64,000 bases of DNA from Mycobacterium adipatum (GTDB lineage: Bacteria; Actinomycetota; Actinomycetes; Mycobacteriales; Mycobacteriaceae): assembly GCF_001644575.1 (NCBI RefSeq), contig NZ_CP015596.1, forward strand, positions 3,100,001 through 3,164,000, given 5' to 3'. Below the pieces are notes generated by a model. The model was not told where the DNA came from. It worked only from the letters and a program-made list of their open reading frames with translations, and did no database searches. Positions 7,709 to 16,652 of the stretch are shown here, in pieces; position 1 is the first letter of the stretch, and each line of letters opens with the position of its first letter. A program made the position numbers and the translations under genes.

Positions 7709-7864
7709 ATGGCTGGTGCCACTGCTCTCAGCGGACGCACGGTTGGCATCTGCCCAGGATGCGGCTACCCGGTGATGGGCCCGCAACCGTGCGCCGCCTG
7801 CGTGCCACTGGTGACGGCCGCCCAGGGTGTCACCGCGGCCAGCGGCCCCGTGGTGGCCGCCTGA
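7709..7864 (+). CDS. 51-residue zinc-ribbon-like small protein
   Basis: A short gene with a good ribosome site (GAAAGGA, 6 bases before the ATG) encoding MAGATALSGRTVGICPGCGY and ending G-P-V-V-A-A. The middle shows C-P-G-C-(x9)-C-A-A-C, two CxxC knuckles spaced as in a rubredoxin- or ribbon-type zinc site. The tail is Ala, Val and Thr rich. Codon use is GC-rich in third positions like its neighbours, which supports real coding. Function unknown; binding of zinc is inferred. It stands alone between a Ddn-like gene and a lytic transglycosylase. Confidence 0.65.
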   Translation: MAGATALSGRTVGICPGCGYPVMGPQPCAACVPLVTAAQGVTAASGPVVAA

Positions 7865-7896
7865 CTGACATCACGCCGAGCGGCACCCGTACCCCG

Positions 7897-8877
7897 TCAC
7901 TGCGGATGGGCTGCCAGATAGTCGGCGACCGGTACCGGACCGGTCTGCTCGTAGCCGATCGGCAGCAGGACGTCTCCGGCCGTGGTTCGGTAGTACACCT
8001 CCCATCCGTGGTAGCCGTGGAGTGCGGTGGGGTCGGCGGCCAGCACGGCCGCGTAATTCTTGACCGCCTGCACGTAGTGGTCGGAGTGGTTGTACCGGTA
8101 CAGAGCGTGATCCGGATCGGTGTTGAACCCGTTGGCCGCCAGATAGCGCCCGGCGGCCATGATGCTGTCGCGCGGCGCGTGGATATCGCCGCCTGCGCCG
8201 TAGGCGGCGAACGTCGACGGCAGGAACTGCATCGGTCCCTGCGCGCCCGCGGTGCTGGTACCCGCGATGCTGCCCAACCGGGTCTCGATCAGGTTCACCG
8301 CGGCCAGGTACTGCCAGCCGACCCCGGACTCGGCCTCGGCCTCGCGATAGAGGGCCAACAGTTCCTCGGCCGTCGGCGGCGCCTGGATGCGCCACGCCGG
8401 CAGTGTGTCGGTGGCCGCTCCGGTCAGCAGTGCGTCGAGGTGCCGCCGCGCCTGGACGTTCAGGTCATAGGCCGCCAGCAACGGCGGCGGGATTCGGGGG
8501 CGGGTCAGGGCGTCCCATTCCGGGTGCCTGCCGATGGCCCGATAGGCGGCCTGCTGGCGTCGCGCGGCGTCACGCCGGGCCCCCGGTGATGACGACGGAT
8601 TCCGCAGTGCGTACTCATCGGCAACAAGATCATCGGCCACCTGCGCCGGTTCGGGCGCCAACCGGGGCTGGGCGGGAACCAGAGGCGGAGCGGGAGGCGG
8701 TGTCGTTGTGACGGTGGCGATTTCGGCCGTGGTAGCGGCGGCCGGGGACGATGTTGCCGCACTTGGATCCGATGTGTCCGAGCATCCCGATGTCGCGATG
8801 AGCATTACGAAGGCCGCGACGTACCGGGCGGCGATGCCGCCAACCGACACGGGGCCAACTCGTGCATTCGTGTCCAT
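7897..8877 (-). CDS. Lytic murein transglycosylase-like lipoprotein
   Basis: 326 residues. The N-terminal hydrophobic segment ends at A-T-S-G-C-S, a relaxed lipobox, so a lipid-anchored envelope protein is likely. A Pro/Ala/Thr-rich linker of about 40 residues follows. The C-terminal half is a goose-lysozyme-like SLT domain: V-N-L-I-E-T-R-L-G holds the probable catalytic Glu (near residue 208), then Q-G-P-M-Q-F-L-P-S-T-F and Y-R-Y-N-H-S-D-H-Y-V, the usual substrate-cleft motifs. It would cleave peptidoglycan glycan strands. The start MDTNARVG at 8877 is chosen because earlier in-frame residues run toward the divergent gene without a ribosome site. Confidence 0.88.
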   Translation of the reverse strand: MDTNARVGPVSVGGIAARYVAAFVMLIATSGCSDTSDPSAATSSPAAATTAEIATVTTTPPPAPPLVPAQPRLAPEPAQVADDLVADEYALRNPSSSPGARRDAARRQQAAYRAIGRHPEWDALTRPRIPPPLLAAYDLNVQARRHLDALLTGAATDTLPAWRIQAPPTAEELLALYREAEAESGVGWQYLAAVNLIETRLGSIAGTSTAGAQGPMQFLPSTFAAYGAGGDIHAPRDSIMAAGRYLAANGFNTDPDHALYRYNHSDHYVQAVKNYAAVLAADPTALHGYHGWEVYYRTTAGDVLLPIGYEQTGPVPVADYLAAHPQ

Positions 8878-9015
8878 CGAACGGTGTCCGGGCGGTAATT
8901 TGCGGTACAGATTCGGCGAGCAGCGTGTGACAGCGATGTGGCGACGATAGCAACGCCGCGAATCGAATCGATCGCAGCCGCGCCGACCCGGTGCGCGAAC
9001 GTCGGAAGGAACGCC

Positions 9016-10881
9016 ATGGGTTACGCCAAGCACATCGGTCGGGTCGGAGCCTTGGCGGTGACCCTGGGGGTGGGTGTCGCCCTGGCATCCGCGCCGTCGG
9101 CGCTTGCGGAGACGGGTGACTCGTCGTCGAGCGCGAGCAGTTCGTCGAGCTCATCGGACAGCTCGTCCACGTCCACGAAATCCGGTACCTCCGCGGGTTC
9201 GAGCCCCTCCGGCACCGGCACCAAGACGACCGCCAAATCCCTGCGCTCCGCGGCCGGGGCCCACTCCGGCGGTGACACCGTCGGCATCCCGCTTGCCGAC
9301 CGCACCTCCCCGGTGCGGGCGACGACCGCCCGCACCGCGCGGACCGGCCCGCGGTCGGTGGGCTCGCCGCGCGCTTCCGAGGCGGGCGTCACGCTCATCA
9401 CCATCGACGTGAACCCGGCCGCGCCGCTGGTCAACCCCGAGCCCGGAACGCCGCCGGTGGAGGCGCCGGCGGCGCTGGCCGCGTTGGGTGCGGTGCGCGA
9501 CGAGCTGGAGCGCAACACGCTGCGCCGCAACGCGACCGCCGGAGCGCAGATCGGCGTCGCTTCGGTCGACACCCCGAACGTGTTGGTCATCGGCGTGGAC
9601 GGCACCAATCTGAGCCGGGTGCTCGCGGATCCGACCAACGTCAACTTCTTCAATCTCATCCAGAACAGTTCGACCGCACCGTCGAGCATCGTCGGGCACA
9701 CCACCATCTCCAACCCGTCCTGGTCGACGATCCTGACCGGCAACTGGGGTGAGCGCACCGGTGTGATCAACAACATCTTCACGCCATGGACCTACAACAA
9801 GTGGCCTACGGTGTTCAACCAGCTCGAAGAAGACCATGACGAGGGCATCCAGACCACGGCGGTGGCCAACTGGGATGTGATCGCCGCCATCGCCGCCGCG
9901 GGAGGCGACCTGGGTGCAGATCTGGTGCGCTACATCGGAAAACGCGAGGACGACCCGAATTGGTTGAAGACCGATGACGCGGTCGGTGACACCACCGAAC
10001 TGATCATCGCCGACTCGGATCCGACCGTCGCGAACTTCGTGTTCAGCTATTTCGTCGGCGTCGACGAGAACGGCCACATGTACGGTGGCGCCTCCGAGCA
10101 GTACAAGTTGGCGCTGAACAACTTCGACCGCAACCTCGGCGAGATCATGGACGCCGTCGAGGCCTGGGAGACGGTCAACAACGAAGAATGGACCGTCGTC
10201 CTGGTGACCGACCACGGGCACCAACCGCAGCGCGGCCTCGGTCACGGCTTCCAGTCGCCGGATGAGACCGAGACGTTCGTCATCGTCAACGGACCCGGGT
10301 TCACCCCCGGGGCGATCAGTCTGCAGTACGAGATCGTCGATGTCACCCCGACCGTGGTGACATTGTTCGGCGGAACCCCGCGGACGACCCAGGGCACGTC
10401 GATGACCGAACTCACCAACAATGTCATCCCGGTCAACAACGATGCGGCGCTGCGTGCGGCGCTGCAAGATCTGATCTCCAAGAACGGCTACCCGGACACC
10501 GTCACCAACATCGCCCTCGGGGCGCGCACCATCTTCGCCTCGATCCCGTACTTCCTGGTCGATATCGTCGACGGCATCGTCGGAGGCATCAAAACGGTTG
10601 CTGCACAGAATATCCCGGTCGTCAGTCTGCTGGCCGGGCTGGCGGTCGTGCCGGTGCGGTTCGTTGGTGACCTGGGGTATGTGGCGACGAATTTCGTAGC
10701 GCAGATCGTCGCCCGGATCACCGGGGTCACCGGGGCCAGCATCTATCCGTTCTGGCCGCCCGCGGCGCCGGACTTCCCGTCCTACACCCCGCCGGCGCCG
10801 CCGTCCATGCTCGTCGGGCTCCAGGTGTGCGCAGACCCGGCGCTCGGCGCCCGATGCGTGGATCCGTCGATCGCCGTCTAG
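9016..10881 (+). CDS. Secreted alkaline phosphatase-superfamily phosphodiesterase
   Basis: 621 residues. Sec signal peptide at 1-32 (cleavage after A-L-A). Residues about 33-75 are Ser/Thr-rich low complexity, an exposed linker. The catalytic part of the nucleotide pyrophosphatase/phosphodiesterase type starts near 195 with V-L-V-I-G-V-D-G-T-N: Asp binds metal and Thr is the likely nucleophile. Further metal ligands are read in G-V-D-E-N-G-H-M-Y and V-T-D-H-G-H. The C-terminal 150 residues include hydrophobic stretches seen in large mycobacterial exported proteins and end Pro-rich. Ribosome site GGAAGGA precedes the ATG. Natural substrate unknown (nucleotide or lipid phosphodiester). Confidence 0.85.
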   Translation: MGYAKHIGRVGALAVTLGVGVALASAPSALAETGDSSSSASSSSSSSDSSSTSTKSGTSAGSSPSGTGTKTTAKSLRSAAGAHSGGDTVGIPLADRTSPVRATTARTARTGPRSVGSPRASEAGVTLITIDVNPAAPLVNPEPGTPPVEAPAALAALGAVRDELERNTLRRNATAGAQIGVASVDTPNVLVIGVDGTNLSRVLADPTNVNFFNLIQNSSTAPSSIVGHTTISNPSWSTILTGNWGERTGVINNIFTPWTYNKWPTVFNQLEEDHDEGIQTTAVANWDVIAAIAAAGGDLGADLVRYIGKREDDPNWLKTDDAVGDTTELIIADSDPTVANFVFSYFVGVDENGHMYGGASEQYKLALNNFDRNLGEIMDAVEAWETVNNEEWTVVLVTDHGHQPQRGLGHGFQSPDETETFVIVNGPGFTPGAISLQYEIVDVTPTVVTLFGGTPRTTQGTSMTELTNNVIPVNNDAALRAALQDLISKNGYPDTVTNIALGARTIFASIPYFLVDIVDGIVGGIKTVAAQNIPVVSLLAGLAVVPVRFVGDLGYVATNFVAQIVARITGVTGASIYPFWPPAAPDFPSYTPPAPPSMLVGLQVCADPALGARCVDPSIAV

Positions 10882-11540
10882 GGCTTCATCGATCCCAGGT
10901 AGTAGGACTCGCGGCCGGTGGGGTAGCCACCACCGTCGGTTGCGATGTGGATGTGGTCGAAGTGGTTCAACGTCTCCGAGCCGTAGTCCGCCGTCCAGCT
11001 GGGTGCGCCGATCCCGGGGTAGAAGCCCTGCCGCCAGATGACGTGGATGACGCCCCAGCGTTCGGCGTTGGCCAAGGCCAGCCCGGCAATCTGATTGCCG
11101 AGCTCGATGCCCTCGTCGCTGTTGTGGTCGGGGATCATCACGTCGATGGCCAGGCCATTGGGGTGCCATTTCAGCGCATCTTGGCGGTAGCCGCCGATCG
11201 TGGTGATCTCCGGGTACATCATGCTGATGGCGCGGGCCACCCAGATGGTCTTGATCTGCAGACCCTGCTCGGGGGCGACACCCGCATCGAGCGGGAAATC
11301 GAGGACCCGGGTGTCCACGGGAGCGCTCGCCGCCAGCAGTTCGGCCTGGGTGGGGGCCTGCGCGGCAAGGCTGGGCAACAGCGGCGCGGCCGGCGCGGTG
11401 GGCGCCGGAACGGACTCGGCCCGCTCGACCGGGCGCGGCGACGCATTCTGGGCGTACAACACCCCGCCGGAGATGACGATGGAGCCGGCGATGGCCATCC
11501 ACCGCCTCGCCGCTAACCCGCTACTGCCCACGCCGAGCAC
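10878..11540 (-). CDS. Exported M15-like (D,D-carboxypeptidase fold) protein
   Basis: About 220 residues. An N-terminal segment (R-R-W-M-A-I-A-G-S-I-V-I) looks like an uncleaved anchor or signal peptide. The globular part shows H-P-N-G-L-A-I-D-V-M-I-P and H-F-D-H-I-H-I-A, the spaced His/Asp set of LAS/M15-type zinc peptidases and related mycobacterial cell-wall proteins. Peptidoglycan cleavage is possible but not shown. The start is uncertain: GTG at 11540, GTG at 11531 or ATG at 11498 all keep the hydrophobic segment. The 3' end overlaps the convergent phosphodiesterase gene by 4 bases. Confidence 0.7.
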   Translation of the reverse strand: MLGVGSSGLAARRWMAIAGSIVISGGVLYAQNASPRPVERAESVPAPTAPAAPLLPSLAAQAPTQAELLAASAPVDTRVLDFPLDAGVAPEQGLQIKTIWVARAISMMYPEITTIGGYRQDALKWHPNGLAIDVMIPDHNSDEGIELGNQIAGLALANAERWGVIHVIWRQGFYPGIGAPSWTADYGSETLNHFDHIHIATDGGGYPTGRESYYLGSMKP

Positions 11541-11853
11541 TCTAAATGCCGGATCGGTCGCACGGTGCCAATGTCGGCGAACTGTCTCCGGGTGCCGTCC
11601 CGGCACCGACGGGTGCGGCGAGACAGCTACCGGTCCTTTGACCCGTCGCGGCGGGGTGTCCGCGATCGCCAGCAAATCACCCGTTCGACAACGACTGGAG
11701 TACCGGTGCTCGGGTATCGGGGGAATGTTGCGGACAGTGGCCGATCTGCAGCCGTCAGCGCAACACTCGTCGATGTTCTCGCAAACTGAGAGGATTTTAA
11801 GCATCGGTCTGACATACTGCGGGCGGCAAATTAGGTGAGGTTAAGGAGCAGCG
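11541..11853. other. Intergenic region before the PGRS gene
   Basis: No convincing gene is seen on either strand; open frames here lack ribosome sites and family features. The last 80 bases are AT-richer (AAACTGAGAGGATTTTAAGC, then AAATTAGG) and probably hold the promoter of the PGRS gene, but no clear -35/-10 pair can be assigned. Confidence 0.5.
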
Positions 11854-13593
11854 GTGGGAAACGTGCCCAGCACAATCTTTTCGGCTTTGGCGGCGGGAGT
11901 CTTGGCCACGACGGGTGTCACCGTTGTCGCAGCCGGCGGTGAGCGGGCGGAGGCCACCGGTGCGCCGGTGACGTCCAGTCCTGCGGTGCGCTACGCCCAG
12001 CCGACGCTGGCAGCGGCTGTTCTGCCTGCCCCGGCACCCAACGCTCTGATCGGCGCGCAGTTGGGTGGCGGCGCGCCCGAGGCAGCCGTGCCCGGTGTCG
12101 AGGCCGTCGAACCCAGTGGCACCTTGATCACCTTCATCCCCACCGGCGATACCACCGCGCCCACCGCCCAGCGCAGCGCCTCCGCGGCCACCGCCGGCGG
12201 TGGCGGCGCGCCTGACTTCACTCCCGAAGTCCTCGCCGAAGCTGTCGCCCGTACCGGCGGAGACTCCAACACCGAGGTCACGGTCATGGTGGCCGGCGCC
12301 ACCGGTGCGCTGCAGGTGACCCAGACGACGCTCGGTGATCTGCCCGGCGCCATCGCCGGATTGCTCGGTGACATCGGCGGCCGGATCCCGGTCGTGAGTT
12401 TCTTCGTCCGCAACGGCACCATTTCCAACCCCGACGGTGGCCTGCTGATCGGCAACGGGTTCAGCTCCATCACCGCGGGCGTCAACGGCGGGCGTGGTGG
12501 CCTGCTGTTCGGTAACGGCGGGGCCGGTGGCTTCGGCGCCGACGGTGGCCAGGGCGGCCTGCTCGGCAGCGGCGGTGACGGCGGGCTCGGCGGCGGAAAT
12601 GGCGGCGCGGCAGGTCTTCTCGGCAATGGCGGCCGCGGCGGCGACGGCTCCGGCCTGAACGCCGACGGCGGCAATGGTGGCCGCGGCGGCCTGCTGTTCG
12701 GCAGCGGCGGCAGCGGCGGAAACGGGGACCAGGCCGGTGCCGACGAAACCGGTGGTGCCGGCGGCAATGGTGGCGCGGCCGGACTGATCGGCGGTGACGG
12801 CGGGCACGGTGGCGCCGGCGGCAGCGCGGCGGGCGCCAACGCCGTCGGTGGCGACGGCGGTAACGGTGGCACCGCGGGCATCGTGGGCGGCGGTGGAAAC
12901 GGCGGCGCCGGTGGCACCGCACAGGGCGACGGGGTCGGCACCGCAACCGGCGGCGCGGGTGGCGACGGTGGGCAGGGCCTCTACGACCCGGGGCGCGGCG
13001 GTGACGGTGGCGCGGCGACCGCAGGCACCGGAGGGTCGGCAGTCGGTGGCGCCGGCGGCACCGGCGGCGTCGTCGAGGTCGGCGGCGGCGGCTGGGGCGG
13101 CACCGGCGGTGATGCCACCGCGACGGACGGGGCCGCCACCGGCGGTGCCGGCGGCGAGGGCGGCAGCAACGCCATCCTCGGCAGCGGTGGGCGCGGCGGC
13201 AACGGCGGCGGCGGAACCTCCGAAAGCGGTGCGGCCACCGGCGGATCCGGTGGCTCCGGCGGCGACAGCGGCCTGGCCCTCGGTGGCGGTGGCCGTGGCG
13301 GCAACGGTGGCAACGGCACCAAGGACCTCGAGGGCGGTACCGGCGGCAACGGCGGTACCGGCGGCGACGGTCGGGGCATCTTCACCGGCGGTGGCCGCGG
13401 TGGCAACGGTGGCAACGGCGTCGGCGACCAAGGCCTGAACTCCGGGACCGGTGGCAACGGTGGCAACGGCGGCAGCGGCAACTTCGGTGGCTTCGGTGGT
13501 AACGGTGGCAACGGCGGCGAGTCCAATGGCTTCGGTGGACAGGGCGGCGGACCAGGCGGGCGTCCCGGAAACACCGGCGGCAACGTCGTCTGA
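11854..13593 (+). CDS. PGRS-like glycine-rich exported protein without a PE domain
   Basis: 579 residues from a GTG start with AAGGAG 6 bases upstream. Residues 1-35 form a Sec-type signal (S-A-L-A-A-G-V-L-A-T-T-G-V-T-V-V-A-A). Residues about 36-205 are non-repetitive. From about 210 to the end it is GGxGGx repeats (G-G-A-G-G, G-G-N-G-G-x) with the PGRS signature L-L-F-G-N-G-G-A-G-G repeated near 215 and 275. Classic PE_PGRS proteins begin with a PE domain and are ESX-secreted; no PE or YxxxD/E motif is seen here, so Sec export is inferred. A strong hairpin terminator follows. The Ala-rich open frame on the opposite strand is a by-product of the repeats. Confidence 0.85.
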   Translation: MGNVPSTIFSALAAGVLATTGVTVVAAGGERAEATGAPVTSSPAVRYAQPTLAAAVLPAPAPNALIGAQLGGGAPEAAVPGVEAVEPSGTLITFIPTGDTTAPTAQRSASAATAGGGGAPDFTPEVLAEAVARTGGDSNTEVTVMVAGATGALQVTQTTLGDLPGAIAGLLGDIGGRIPVVSFFVRNGTISNPDGGLLIGNGFSSITAGVNGGRGGLLFGNGGAGGFGADGGQGGLLGSGGDGGLGGGNGGAAGLLGNGGRGGDGSGLNADGGNGGRGGLLFGSGGSGGNGDQAGADETGGAGGNGGAAGLIGGDGGHGGAGGSAAGANAVGGDGGNGGTAGIVGGGGNGGAGGTAQGDGVGTATGGAGGDGGQGLYDPGRGGDGGAATAGTGGSAVGGAGGTGGVVEVGGGGWGGTGGDATATDGAATGGAGGEGGSNAILGSGGRGGNGGGGTSESGAATGGSGGSGGDSGLALGGGGRGGNGGNGTKDLEGGTGGNGGTGGDGRGIFTGGGRGGNGGNGVGDQGLNSGTGGNGGNGGSGNFGGFGGNGGNGGESNGFGGQGGGPGGRPGNTGGNVV

Positions 13594-13607
13594 CATAGGT
13601 GAGTAGC

Positions 13608-13638
13608 GGGGCCGGTCCTGGACATCAGGACCGGCCCC
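13608..13638 (+). terminator. Hairpin terminator after the PGRS gene
   Basis: A perfect 12-base stem (GGGGCCGGTCCT with AGGACCGGCCCC) around a 7-base loop, 15 bases past the stop, followed by TTCTC. It has the shape of a mycobacterial terminator with a poor U-tract. Confidence 0.85.
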
Positions 13639-13725
13639 TTCTCGTCGGACACCTGGGTGTTGCCCGGCGTTCATCCGGATTGGTCAAGATCACTCGACCT
13701 CACCGCCAACTGAACAGGGGTCCCC

Positions 13726-16059
13726 ATGACGTCGAATCTGGGTCGCGTGACGGCTGCCGCCGCGGTCACCGCACTCTTCGCGGCCGCGTGCTCGCCGAGC
13801 GCACCGGAAGGCGAACAGGATGCGCCCGCACCGCAGACGCAGCGCGCCACCTCGCCGATCGATTTCGACCTTCCCGATGCGCAGCGCTACCACCGGTTGG
13901 CCACCTATCCGGTGTACCTGAACCGCCCTGCCGGCGAGGACCCCGCCACCGAGACCGTCGCCGAGATCTCCACGGTCACCCCGGACGGCAACACCGTCAT
14001 CTACACCGACGCAGCAGCCAAGCGCATCGGGTTCACCGACATCCGGGACCCGCGCAAACCTGCAGGGCTGGGCACACTTTCGCTGGCCGAACTCGGGCAC
14101 GCCGACGACCAGCCGACCTCGGTCGCCGCCCTGGGCGAGTTCGTCCTGGTCGTCATCGACACCACCGGCGGTGACTTCGCCAACCCGTCGGGCCGCGTCG
14201 ACATCGTGCGCGTCGCCGACCGCACCCGAGTACGCAGCATCGATCTCGGCGGTCAGCCGGACTCGATCGCCATCAGCCCGGACGGCATCTTCGCCGCCAT
14301 CGCCATGGAGAACCAACGCGACGAGGAGTTCACCCCCGCGGGCGGTGCGGAGGGCGACCTACCCCAGCCGCCGACCGGGTTCCTGCAGCTGCTCAGCCTG
14401 ACCGGCGCGCCCACGGCCTGGGCGGCGCGCAAAGTCGACTTCGACGTCGAGCAGGCCCGCGCCGCCGGCCTGGACACCCCCGAAGACCTCGAGCCCGAAT
14501 ACGTCAGCATCAACTCGCGCGGCCAGATCGCGCTGACCCTGCAGGAGAACAACGGTATCGCCATCATCGACGGCAAGACCGGCGTGGTGTCCAATATCTT
14601 CTCCGCGGGCAGCCAGACGGTCGACGATATCGATATTGCCGAGGACGGGACCCTCGACCAGACGGGTTCGATCGAGGCCAAGCCGCGCGAGCCCGACGCA
14701 ATCGGCTGGATCGGCGATGATCATGTGGCGACGGCCAACGAAGGGGACTGGAAGGGCGGAACCCGGGGCTGGTCGGTCTTCGACACCGCGACCGGCGAGG
14801 TGGTGTGGGACGCCGGTAACACCGTCGAACAACTCGCGGTGCGGACGGGCTTGCATACCGAAGGCCGCGCGGAATCCAAGGGCCCCGAGCCCGAAGGGTT
14901 GGCGATCACCGAGATTGACGGCCGCCCAACGGCATTGGTGGCCTCCGAGCGGAGCAACTTCGTTGCCGCCTATGACGTGAGCGACCCGGCAGCCCCGGTT
15001 TTCCGGCAGATCATGCCGACCACGCCCGGCCCCGAGGGCATCCTGGCGGTACCGGCGCGCGATCTGCTGGTCGTCTCGTCGGAGGCCGACGATGCGGAGA
15101 ACCGGGTGCGGGCCTCGGTTTCCATCTACGGCTACGGGCAGGCCTACGCCGCCGACGGCGCCAAGCCGGCGTTCCCGTCGATCGTCTCCGGCGATATCGA
15201 CGCCCACCCGATCGGGTGGGGTGCGCTGGGCGCGCTGTCCGCCGACCCGGCCGAACCGAACCGGCTGTTCACCGCCACCGACAACGCCTACGGTCCGGCG
15301 CGGATCCTCAGTGTGGACCTGTCCGCGACACCCGCGCTCATCGACAGTGCGCTGCCCATCACCGAGGACGGAGAAGCCGTCACCCTCGACGTCGAGGGCA
15401 TCGCCGCGCGCCCGGACGGATTCCTGCTGGCCGTGGAGGGCGAGGAGGGTGCCGGCAACGAATTGATCAACGTCGCCACCGACGGCGCCATCGAGGATCG
15501 TGTCACGCTGCCCGCCGAGATCGCGGCCGAACTCGGCGGCCAGGGCCTGGAAGGTGTTGCCGTCGATGGCGACAACGTCTGGGTGGCACTGCAGCGTGAG
15601 CTCAAGTCCGACCCGTTGGGCGTGGTGCGCATCGGTCGCTACACCCCGGCGGAGAAGTCGTGGCAGTGGTTCGGTTACCAGTTGGAGCCCACCGCCGCCG
15701 AAGGGGATTGGATCGGCCTGTCCGAGATCGCGGTCCATGACGGGGCCCTGCTGGTGCTCGAACGCGACAAGCTCAACGGGCCCGACGCCCGGCTGAAGGC
15801 GATCTACCGGGTCCAGATTCCCACCGAGGACGGGGTGAAGGGTACCGAAGTGCCGAAGGTGCTGCCCAAGACGCGTGCCCGGGATCTGCTGCCGGATCTG
15901 CAGGCCACCAACAGTTTCGTGCAGGAGAAGGTCGAGGGTTTCGCGGTGGCGGGCAACGGCAACCTGTACGTGGTGACCGACAACGACGGGCTCGACGACG
16001 CAGGAGGCGAGACGGTGTTCCTGGATCTGGGCTCGGCCGACGAGGCGCTCAAGGGCTGA
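13726..16059 (+). CDS. Esterase-like-activity-of-phytase lipoprotein, beta-propeller
   Basis: 777 residues. The lipoprotein signal ends F-A-A-A-C at Cys23, so it is anchored outside the membrane. The body reads as repeated beta-propeller blades (T-P-D-G-N-T-V-I-Y-T-D, S-I-A-I-S-P-D-G-I-F-A-A-I-A) followed by a phytase-type esterase-like region with acidic metal-binding stretches: W-I-G-D-D-H-V-A-T-A-N-E-G-D-W near 325, P-E-G-L-A-I-T near 388, V-E-G-I-A near 550, and D-N-D-G-L-D-D-A-G-G near the end. A calcium-dependent phosphoesterase function is plausible. The ATG at 13726 opens the signal peptide. Confidence 0.8.
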   Translation: MTSNLGRVTAAAAVTALFAAACSPSAPEGEQDAPAPQTQRATSPIDFDLPDAQRYHRLATYPVYLNRPAGEDPATETVAEISTVTPDGNTVIYTDAAAKRIGFTDIRDPRKPAGLGTLSLAELGHADDQPTSVAALGEFVLVVIDTTGGDFANPSGRVDIVRVADRTRVRSIDLGGQPDSIAISPDGIFAAIAMENQRDEEFTPAGGAEGDLPQPPTGFLQLLSLTGAPTAWAARKVDFDVEQARAAGLDTPEDLEPEYVSINSRGQIALTLQENNGIAIIDGKTGVVSNIFSAGSQTVDDIDIAEDGTLDQTGSIEAKPREPDAIGWIGDDHVATANEGDWKGGTRGWSVFDTATGEVVWDAGNTVEQLAVRTGLHTEGRAESKGPEPEGLAITEIDGRPTALVASERSNFVAAYDVSDPAAPVFRQIMPTTPGPEGILAVPARDLLVVSSEADDAENRVRASVSIYGYGQAYAADGAKPAFPSIVSGDIDAHPIGWGALGALSADPAEPNRLFTATDNAYGPARILSVDLSATPALIDSALPITEDGEAVTLDVEGIAARPDGFLLAVEGEEGAGNELINVATDGAIEDRVTLPAEIAAELGGQGLEGVAVDGDNVWVALQRELKSDPLGVVRIGRYTPAEKSWQWFGYQLEPTAAEGDWIGLSEIAVHDGALLVLERDKLNGPDARLKAIYRVQIPTEDGVKGTEVPKVLPKTRARDLLPDLQATNSFVQEKVEGFAVAGNGNLYVVTDNDGLDDAGGETVFLDLGSADEALKG

Positions 16060-16078
16060 CAACCACCAACTGGACGCG

Positions 16079-16131
16079 AGATTGTCGTTGTCGAGCGAAG
16101 GTTCGAGTAGAGGCCTCGATAACGGCAATCT
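16079..16131. terminator. Long inverted repeat between convergent genes
   Basis: AGATTGTCGTTGTCGAG (16079-16095) pairs with CTCGATAACGGCAATCT (16115-16131), 15 of 17 positions. The 19-base loop carries its own CGAA-GG-TTCG mini-hairpin. It lies between the ends of the phytase-like gene (16059) and the glyoxalase gene (16194), where a bidirectional terminator is expected. No U-tract. Confidence 0.5.
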
Positions 16132-16193
16132 GGCCAGACGGACCGCATCCGGCACCCACCTCGGTCTCGACAACGGCGTCGGTGGCTAGCCAC

Positions 16194-16631
16194 TCAGCTC
16201 TTCTTGAGGTCCTCGGCGAGCATCAGCAGGATGCCGCTGGGGCCGCGCAGGTAGGTGAGCTTGTAGGCGTCCGCATAGGTTGCCACCCCGCGTACTGGGC
16301 GGCAGCCGTGCCGCGCGGCGATCTCCAATGCCGCATCGATATCGTCGACCGAGAACGCGACGCGGTGCATCCCGATCTCGTTGGGCAGCGTGGGATCGGT
16401 TTCGATCGCGTCGGGATGGATGTACTCGAAGAGCTCCAGGCAACCCTGGCCGTCGGGGGTCTGCAGCATCGCGATCTTGGCGTGGTTGCCGTCGAGGCCG
16501 ACGGCGGTGTCCGTCCATTCGCCACTGACGGTGTCACGGCCGGTGACGGTGAGACCGAGGTCGGTGAAAAAGGCGATCGTCGCTTCGAGGTCGCGGACGG
16601 CGATGCCGACGTTCTCCATCTTGATGGGCAT
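16194..16631 (-). CDS. VOC (glyoxalase/bleomycin-resistance fold) protein
   Basis: 145 residues with two beta-alpha-beta-beta-beta modules: N-V-G-I-A-V-R-D-L-E at the start of module one, L-E-L-F-E-Y closing it, H-R-V-A-F-S-V-D-D-I opening module two and I-L-L-M-L-A-E closing it. Of the four glyoxalase metal positions, Glu (L-E-L-F), His (M-H-R-V) and Glu (L-A-E) can be read, but the first position is Gly/Ile rather than His, so a three-ligand or altered metal site is likely. The start at MPIKMENVG is chosen from the family. Substrate unknown. Confidence 0.85.
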   Translation of the reverse strand: MPIKMENVGIAVRDLEATIAFFTDLGLTVTGRDTVSGEWTDTAVGLDGNHAKIAMLQTPDGQGCLELFEYIHPDAIETDPTLPNEIGMHRVAFSVDDIDAALEIAARHGCRPVRGVATYADAYKLTYLRGPSGILLMLAEDLKKS

Positions 16632-16652
16632 TGTTCGGATGCTACTCAGGCC

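Noticed and set aside
9151..11502. A 783-codon minus-strand frame antisense to the secreted phosphodiesterase
   Set aside because: Runs against a gene with clear signal peptide and catalytic motifs; the residues are Arg/Gly/His low complexity typical of an antisense frame.
12482..13438. CRISPR-like or satellite array in the PGRS region
   Set aside because: Repeats are imperfect, in phase with codons and encode GGxGGx; no spacers.
11797..13674. A 625-codon Ala/Val/Thr-rich minus-strand frame across the PGRS gene
   Set aside because: Produced by reading GGC/GCC repeats backwards; no start site and the plus-strand gene has a ribosome site and a terminator.
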